The notes beneath the pieces were generated by a model. It had not been told where the DNA came from. It was given only the letters and a program-made list of their open reading frames with translations, and did not search any database. Positions 59,140 through 64,000 of a stretch of DNA of 64,000 nucleotides are shown here, piece after piece. This DNA is from Tardiphaga sp. GTDB lineage: Bacteria; Pseudomonadota; Alphaproteobacteria; Rhizobiales; Xanthobacteraceae. Each line of letters starts with the position of its first letter. The first letter of the stretch is position 1. The stretch covers positions 31,869-95,868 of the forward strand of contig JASBVG010000096.1 of NCBI GenBank assembly GCA_030147505.1, written 5' to 3'. Made by a program: the position numbers and the translations under genes.

Positions 59140-60789
59140 ATGGCTCGCCAGTTCGTCTATTTCATGCAGGGTCTCACCAAGGCCTATCCGACCCGCAAGG
59201 TGCTGGATAACGTTCATCTGTCGTTCTACCCGGACGCCAAGATCGGCGTGCTCGGCGTCAACGGCGCCGGTAAATCGACCCTGCTCAAGATCATGGCGGG
59301 CATCGACAAGGACTATACCGGCGAGGCCTGGGTCGCCGAAGGCGCCCGCGTCGGCTATCTCGAACAGGAACCGCATCTCGATCCCGCCAAGACCGTTCGT
59401 GAGAACGTGATGGAAGGCGTCGCCAAGCAGAAGGCGATCCTCGATCGCTACAACGAGCTGGCGATGAATTATTCGGACGAGACCGCCGACGAGATGACCA
59501 AGCTGCAGGACGAGATCGAGGCCCAGGGCCTGTGGGATCTCGACAGCAAGGTCGATCAGGCGATGGACGCGCTGCGCTGTCCGCCCGACGATGCCGACGT
59601 CACCAAGCTCTCGGGCGGTGAGCGCCGCCGCGTCGCGCTGTGCCGCCTGCTGCTCGATCAGCCCGAACTGCTGCTGCTCGACGAACCCACCAACCATCTC
59701 GACGCCGAATCCGTGTCGTGGCTGGAAGGTCATCTGCGCAACTATCCCGGCGCCATCCTGATCGTGACCCACGATCGCTACTTCCTCGACAACGTCACCT
59801 CGTGGATTCTCGAGCTCGATCGCGGCCGTGGCATTCCCTATGAGGGCAACTACTCGTCCTGGCTGGTGCAGAAGCAGAAACGCCTCGAGCAGGAAGGCCG
59901 CGAGGACGCCGCGCATCAGAAGACACTGGCCCGCGAGCAGGAGTGGATCGCGTCATCTCCCAAGGCCCGTCAGGCCAAGTCGAAGGCGCGCTATCAGCGC
60001 TACGAGGACCTGCTCAAGCAGGCCAGCGAGAAGCAGACCCAGACTGCGCAGATCATCATTCCGGTGGCTGAACGCCTCGGCGCCAACGTCGTCGATTTCG
60101 AAAACCTCACCAAGGGCTTCGGCGATCGCGTGCTGATCGACGATCTCTCCTTCAAGCTGCCCCCGGGCGGTATCGTCGGCATCATCGGCGCCAATGGCGC
60201 CGGCAAGTCGACGCTGTTCCGCATGATCACCGGGCAGGAGAAGCCGGACGGCGGCACCATCACCGTCGGCGAGACCGTGCAGCTCGGTTATGTCGATCAG
60301 TCGCGCGATGCGCTGGACGACAAGGCGACCGTCTGGGAGGAGATTTCCGGCAAGAACGAGCTGATCCTGCTTGGCAAGAAGGAAGTCAATTCGCGCGGCT
60401 ATTGTTCGGCCTTCAACTTCAAGGGTGGCGACCAGCAGAAGAAGGTCGGCTCGCTGTCGGGCGGTGAACGCAACCGCGTGCATCTCGCCAAGATGCTGAA
60501 GTCCGGCGCCAACGTTCTCCTGCTCGACGAACCGACCAACGATCTCGACGTCGATACGCTGCGTGCGCTCGAAGAGGCGCTCGAGGATTTCGCCGGCTGC
60601 GCCGTGATCATCAGCCATGATCGCTGGTTCCTCGACCGTATCGCCACGCATATCCTCGCTTTCGAAGGCGACAGCCATGTCGAATGGTTCGAAGGCAACT
60701 TCCAGGACTACGAGAAGGACAAGATGCGCCGTCTCGGCCAGGACAGCATCATTCCGCATCGGGTGAAGTACAAGAAACTCACGCGCTAA
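59140..60789 (+). CDS. ettA: EttA, ABC-F translational throttle ATPase
   Basis: 549 residues from the ATG at 59140 (AAGGA 6 bp upstream). Two ABC domains: Walker A GVNGAGKST and GANGAGKST; signatures LSGGERRRVALCRLLL and LSGGERNRVHLAKML; LLLLDEPTNHLD and LLLDEPTNDLD. There is no membrane domain, as in ABC-F proteins; the linker and arm match EttA (energy-dependent translational throttle A), which binds the ribosomal E site. Length equals E. coli EttA (555) within a few residues. The methyltransferase gene follows by 12 bp. Confidence 0.94.
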   Translation: MARQFVYFMQGLTKAYPTRKVLDNVHLSFYPDAKIGVLGVNGAGKSTLLKIMAGIDKDYTGEAWVAEGARVGYLEQEPHLDPAKTVRENVMEGVAKQKAILDRYNELAMNYSDETADEMTKLQDEIEAQGLWDLDSKVDQAMDALRCPPDDADVTKLSGGERRRVALCRLLLDQPELLLLDEPTNHLDAESVSWLEGHLRNYPGAILIVTHDRYFLDNVTSWILELDRGRGIPYEGNYSSWLVQKQKRLEQEGREDAAHQKTLAREQEWIASSPKARQAKSKARYQRYEDLLKQASEKQTQTAQIIIPVAERLGANVVDFENLTKGFGDRVLIDDLSFKLPPGGIVGIIGANGAGKSTLFRMITGQEKPDGGTITVGETVQLGYVDQSRDALDDKATVWEEISGKNELILLGKKEVNSRGYCSAFNFKGGDQQKKVGSLSGGERNRVHLAKMLKSGANVLLLDEPTNDLDVDTLRALEEALEDFAGCAVIISHDRWFLDRIATHILAFEGDSHVEWFEGNFQDYEKDKMRRLGQDSIIPHRVKYKKLTR

Positions 60790-60801
60790 GGGGAGGTCGA
60801 G

Positions 60802-61572
60802 ATGTCGGACTGGAGCGCGCAGCAGTATCTGAAATTCGAGGATGAGCGGACTCGCCCGGCGCGGGATCTGCTCGCGCAGGTGCCGCTGGCCAAAGCGCGA
60901 AAAGTCGTCGATATCGGCTGCGGCCCCGGCAACTCTACTGAACTGCTCGTCAAACGCTGGCCGGACGCCTCGGTGCTTGGTGTCGATACCTCCGCCGACA
61001 TGCTCCGGCAGGCGCGTGAACGCCTGCCGGCACAGACCTTCATCGAGGCCAACATCGCCCACTGGGTGCCGCCGGCCGGCAGCGAAGTGCTGTTTGCCAA
61101 CGCCGTCTTCCAGTGGGTGCCGGATCATCTGAAACAGCTCAAACGTCTCGCGACCGGCCTGCCGCCGGGCGGCGTGCTGGCCGTGCAGATGCCGGACAAT
61201 CTCGACGAGCCCAGCCACGTCCTGATGCGCGAAGTCGCTTACATGGAGCCGTGGCGCAAGCAGCTCGCAAAGGCAGCAGAGCTGCGCGACTCCTTGCCGA
61301 AGCCGGGCGTCTATTACGATGCGCTGCAGCCGATCTGTTCGCGCGTCGAGATCTGGCACACCGTCTACAATCACGCGCTGGCAGACGCCACTGCGATCGT
61401 GGAATGGGTGAAGGGCACCGGCTTGCGTCCCTTCGTCGATCCGCTCGAAGGGCCGGATCGCAAGGCCTATCTTGCCGAATATACCGCGCGTATCGCGGCG
61501 ACTTATCTGCCTCATGCCGATGGCAAGGTGCTGCTGCGCTTTCCGCGAATCTTCATTGTCGCTGTAAAGTAG
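60802..61572 (+). CDS. tam: Trans-aconitate 2-methyltransferase
   Basis: 256 residues. The SAM motif is VVDIGCGPGNSTELL (residues about 34-48) followed by GVDTSADML and VLFANAVFQWVPDHL. The N-terminal WSAQQYLKFEDERTRPARDL is a Tam hallmark. It methylates trans-aconitate, an inhibitor of aconitase. GGGGAGG lies 7 bp before the ATG. Probably cotranscribed with ettA (12 bp gap). Confidence 0.93.
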   Translation: MSDWSAQQYLKFEDERTRPARDLLAQVPLAKARKVVDIGCGPGNSTELLVKRWPDASVLGVDTSADMLRQARERLPAQTFIEANIAHWVPPAGSEVLFANAVFQWVPDHLKQLKRLATGLPPGGVLAVQMPDNLDEPSHVLMREVAYMEPWRKQLAKAAELRDSLPKPGVYYDALQPICSRVEIWHTVYNHALADATAIVEWVKGTGLRPFVDPLEGPDRKAYLAEYTARIAATYLPHADGKVLLRFPRIFIVAVK

Positions 61573-61684
61573 TGTCGATGCGGCCAGTTGCCGCGTCGGC
61601 GGACATCATGGTGTCCGGAACCTGTCGATATAAGTCCGCATTGCAGACCGCACAGAAGATTCTACCGACAACGAGACCTCCCGC

Positions 61685-62299
61685 ATGTCCATGACGCCTG
61701 AAACGCCCTTCCCGAAGAAGGCGCCGTCTATGCGCCCGATCCCGCTCCTGATCTTCGGGTCACGCTGGCTGCAACTGCCGCTCTATATCGGCCTGATCAT
61801 CGCTCAGTGCGTCTATGTGGTGCTGTTCCTGAAGGAGCTTCTGCATCTGGTCGAAGGATGGCGCGAGTTCAACGAACAGCAAGTGATGCTGGTCGTGCTT
61901 GGCCTGATCGACGTGGTGATGATCTCGAATCTTCTGGTGATGGTCATCGTCGGCGGTTACGAGACCTTCGTCTCGCGTCTCAATCTGCAGGGGCATCCGG
62001 ATGAGCCGGAATGGCTCAGCCACGTCAATGCGAGCGTGCTGAAGATCAAGCTGGCAATGGCGATCATCGGCATTTCGTCGATCCATCTGCTGCGCACCTT
62101 CATTGAGGCCGGCGGTCTCGGCAATACCGGTTCGCGCACCACGAATTTCACCGAAACCGGCGTGATGTGGCAGACCATCATCCATGTGGTCTTCATCATC
62201 TCGGCGGTCGGCATCGCCTATGTCGACAAACTGTCGAACAGCGGCGAGGTGAGTGCGGCCGGGAAGCACAAGGCGGATCACGGAGCGCACGGGCATTGA
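61685..62299 (+). CDS. UPF0114 (YqhA) family membrane protein
   Basis: 204 residues. RWLQLPLYIGLIIAQCVYVV and LVVLGLIDVVMISNLLVMVI are two of four membrane segments; SRLNLQGHPDEPEWLSHVNA is the family's cytoplasmic loop. UPF0114/TIGR00645 has no established function. Two Met codons (61685, 61691) compete for the start. The C-terminus (SAAGKHKADHGAHGH) is His-rich. The lytic transglycosylase start overlaps its stop (TTGA). Confidence 0.9.
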   Translation: MSMTPETPFPKKAPSMRPIPLLIFGSRWLQLPLYIGLIIAQCVYVVLFLKELLHLVEGWREFNEQQVMLVVLGLIDVVMISNLLVMVIVGGYETFVSRLNLQGHPDEPEWLSHVNASVLKIKLAMAIIGISSIHLLRTFIEAGGLGNTGSRTTNFTETGVMWQTIIHVVFIISAVGIAYVDKLSNSGEVSAAGKHKADHGAHGH

Positions 62300-63543
62300 A
62301 GGGATTGGGCAGGCGGTCAGCCCTACAAGCGCTGCTTTGCGGCATCCTGATCGGCTTTGCTCTGCCCGCCTTTTCGGCGTTCGCCGCCGATGCCGCGTTC
62401 ACAAGCTTCGTCGCCTCGCTCTGGCCCGAAGCCCAGAAAGCTGGCGTTTCGCGCGAGACCTTTGACCAAGCGACGCGTGGCCTCGAGCCTGACTATAAAC
62501 TGCCGGATCTCCTTTTGCCCGGTCGTCCAGCAACCGGTGCGCCGGCGCAGGCGGAATTCGTGCAGGTGCCGGCTGACTATCTGAAGGAAGCCAGTATCGC
62601 ACGCCTCGCTGCGGAAGGGCGGCGTCTCTACGACCAGCATCGCAAGACGCTGCAGGCGATCGAGCGGCAGACCGGCGTGCCCGGCGCCATCATCCTGGCG
62701 ATCTGGGGCCGTGAGACCGATTACGGTCGTCATCGACTGCCCTATGACGGCATCCGCACGCTGGCGACGCAGGCTTATGTCGGTCGTCGCAAGGAGCAGT
62801 ATCGCGGCGAATTCATCGCGGCGCTGAAACTGATAGAGAGCGGCGTGGTCTCGCGCCAGGATTTGCGTGTGTCATGGGGCGGCGCCACCGGCCTCACGCA
62901 GTTCCTGCCGTCCGAACTCGAAAAACATGGCGTCGATTTCGATGGCGACGGCCGTGTCGATATCTGGAAGTCAGTGCCGGACGCGTTGGCTTCGGCTGCT
63001 CAGCAGCTCGTCAACAAAGGCTGGCAGCGTGGCCTTCGCTGGGCTTATGAAGTGCGCGCCCCGGCCAATGCCGATTGCACCATGGGCGTGCCGGAAGTGA
63101 CACGGCCGATCGGCGAGTGGATCCGTGCAGGCTTTGCGCCGGTGCGCGGCGAGCGAGTGAGCCCCGCCGAACAGGCGCAGCCAGCCTCGCTGCTGCAGCC
63201 GGAGGGCATCTATGGTCCAGCCTTCCTGACGACAAAAAACTACTTCGTGATCAAGGAGTACAATTTCTCCGACCTCTATGTGTTGTTCGTCGGCCATATC
63301 GCGGATCGCATTGCGGGGGGGCAGCCCTTTGCCACGCCATGGGCGGCGACCAGGCAGCTCCGCAGTACCGATGTTGAGGCGATGCAGCGCCATCTCACAT
63401 CGCTAGGGCTTTACAGCGATAAGGTGGATGGCAAGGCTGGCATGAAGACGCGGGCGGCGCTTGGCGCGTTTCAGAAATCGGCGCAACTGAAGCTCGATTG
63501 CTGGCCGAGCGAAGCTGTGCTGCGGGCCATGAACGCGCGATAA
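62296..63543 (+). CDS. Lytic murein transglycosylase (MltB/SLT_2 type)
   Basis: 415 residues, starting with TTG at 62296 that overlaps the UPF0114 stop as TTGA. The signal peptide is residues 1-28 (cleavage FAADA). The SLT_2 domain includes LAIWGRETDYGRHR (catalytic Glu in GRETDYG), WGGATGLTQFLPSE and DFDGDGRVDIWKSVPDALAS. The C-terminal 60 residues are a peptidoglycan-binding domain (QRHLTSLGLYSDKVDGKAG). It cleaves peptidoglycan strands in the periplasm. A terminator follows. Confidence 0.93.
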   Translation: MKGLGRRSALQALLCGILIGFALPAFSAFAADAAFTSFVASLWPEAQKAGVSRETFDQATRGLEPDYKLPDLLLPGRPATGAPAQAEFVQVPADYLKEASIARLAAEGRRLYDQHRKTLQAIERQTGVPGAIILAIWGRETDYGRHRLPYDGIRTLATQAYVGRRKEQYRGEFIAALKLIESGVVSRQDLRVSWGGATGLTQFLPSELEKHGVDFDGDGRVDIWKSVPDALASAAQQLVNKGWQRGLRWAYEVRAPANADCTMGVPEVTRPIGEWIRAGFAPVRGERVSPAEQAQPASLLQPEGIYGPAFLTTKNYFVIKEYNFSDLYVLFVGHIADRIAGGQPFATPWAATRQLRSTDVEAMQRHLTSLGLYSDKVDGKAGMKTRAALGAFQKSAQLKLDCWPSEAVLRAMNAR

Positions 63544-63564
63544 GACGAGACCCACACAAAAGAA

Positions 63565-63593
63565 AACCCGGCAGCGTGGGCAGCCGGGTTTTT
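63565..63593 (+). terminator. Rho-independent terminator after the transglycosylase gene
   Basis: AACCCGGC (63565-63572), loop, GCCGGGTT (63583-63590) followed by TTT. It may also serve the convergent hypothetical gene. Confidence 0.82.
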
Positions 63594-63615
63594 GATTGAG
63601 GCCGTGAGGCAGCGA

Positions 63616-63912
63616 TTAATCGCAAACCTCGACGGGGCGGTAGCGCCAGACGCCGCGATAGTCGTCCCAGACGCGCTGGCGCACGACGCGGCAGGCGGGC
63701 TCGACATAAACCGGGGCAGGCGCGTAGCCGTAGCCATAAACTGGCGCGGGCCGGCTGGCAGCGATGGCGCCGCCGAGCAGCGCGCCGCCGATCAGGCCAC
63801 CGGCAACGCCGGCGGCGATGCGGCCGCCATCGGCCTTGGCGGCGGGCGCCACGGCAACGAGCGAAGCCGCAACCGTCGCAGCGGCAACCAGAGCGGAAAC
63901 AGTCTTCTTCAT
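63616..63912 (-). CDS. Exported Gly-rich small hypothetical protein
   Basis: 98 residues from the ATG at 63912 with GGGAGAG 5-11 bp upstream. The signal peptide is residues 1-28 (VAVAPAAKADG). The mature part has a Gly/Ala stretch (GRIAAGVAGGLIGGALLGGA), a Tyr/Pro/Val-rich stretch (PVYGYGYAPAPVYVEP) and a C-terminal region with two Cys (ACRVVRQRVWDDYRGVWRYR, ending EVCD). Such small proteins with a glycine-zipper-like segment are common in the cell envelope of rhizobiales. Function unknown. Only 88 bp lie beyond it, with no gene seen. Confidence 0.8.
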   Translation of the reverse strand: MKKTVSALVAAATVAASLVAVAPAAKADGGRIAAGVAGGLIGGALLGGAIAASRPAPVYGYGYAPAPVYVEPACRVVRQRVWDDYRGVWRYRPVEVCD

Positions 63913-64000
63913 TTCAAGTCTCTCCCACAAGGACGCCGCAAGCGGCGCGTTAAAGGTTCTCACGCGAGATTCGAACTGACAGCCATTTCAAAGGCCCAAC

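Noticed and set aside
1..64000. tRNA, rRNA, CRISPR arrays, integrase or transposase genes, riboswitches
   Set aside because: None could be recognised by eye; the short repeats are dispersed and differ in spacing, unlike a CRISPR array. A tRNAscan or Infernal run would settle the RNA part.

Overview
The window looks like chromosomal DNA of an alphaproteobacterium of the Bradyrhizobium / Rhodopseudomonas / Tardiphaga group (Nitrobacteraceae). The grounds are the high GC content, the codon use, the protein families (DUF6894, CoxE-like VWA, Liv-type aromatic transporters, acyl-CoA chemistry) and several families of short palindromic intergenic repeats. The genus is an inference. I saw no tRNA, rRNA, CRISPR array, phage or complete insertion sequence.

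Left end (0-3.3 kb): a PQQ block. The minus strand carries the 26-codon pqqA precursor, a strong hairpin, and the first 100 codons of pqqB, which runs off the window. On the plus strand follow a small DUF6894 protein, an exported PQQ-type sugar (sorbosone-like) dehydrogenase and an exported di-haem cytochrome c, so cofactor synthesis, a likely user and a possible electron acceptor are neighbours. At 4.1-6.2 kb is an amidase - glutathione peroxidase - DUF3297 operon.

Centre (6.2-34.6 kb): a large CoA-dependent catabolic region. It has a NitT/TauT-type ABC transporter without a binding protein. A minus-strand operon encodes alpha/beta hydrolase, acyl-CoA dehydrogenase, acyl-CoA ligase, octopine-dehydrogenase-family protein and 3-hydroxyacyl-CoA dehydrogenase. 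Further genes are a second acyl-CoA dehydrogenase, a flavin monooxygenase plus cupin with an AraC regulator, an SDR plus crotonase, and a 783-residue monooxygenase/old-yellow-enzyme fusion of the 2-aminobenzoyl-CoA (or salicylyl-CoA) hydroxylase type. These are followed by another FAD monooxygenase, a complete Liv-type ABC transporter with a second cupin, a MarR regulator, an arylformamidase-like hydrolase, a benzoate/2-aminobenzoate-CoA ligase and a RidA enamine deaminase. The set fits aerobic degradation of an amino-aromatic acid through CoA thioesters without a ring-cleavage dioxygenase. A 14-bp imperfect palindrome, YTTKARRNYYAAAR, occurs in front of nearly every transcription unit here, including marR, so I infer one MarR regulon across about 26 kb.

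Right part (34.6-64 kb): mixed functions. These include AraC/MFS, a LuxR-type regulator, an orphan Liv-type binding protein, a crotonase, an SMP-30 lactonase, TetR/MFS with a palindromic operator, and a vanA-vanR-vanB vanillate demethylase operon with GTATAC sites. Then come MoxR ATPase, GlsB-like protein, a diguanylate cyclase, a VWA protein with rhodanese, SseA sulfurtransferase, an L,D-transpeptidase, a 2-hydroxyacid dehydrogenase, EttA, trans-aconitate methyltransferase, a UPF0114 membrane protein and a lytic transglycosylase.

Two long non-coding stretches (3.54-4.0 kb and 34.77-35.38 kb) each begin with a match to the alphaproteobacterial SOS box GTTC-N7-GTTC overlapping a -35-like TTGAC. 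The second is rich in hairpins and may be a damage-inducible RNA element.
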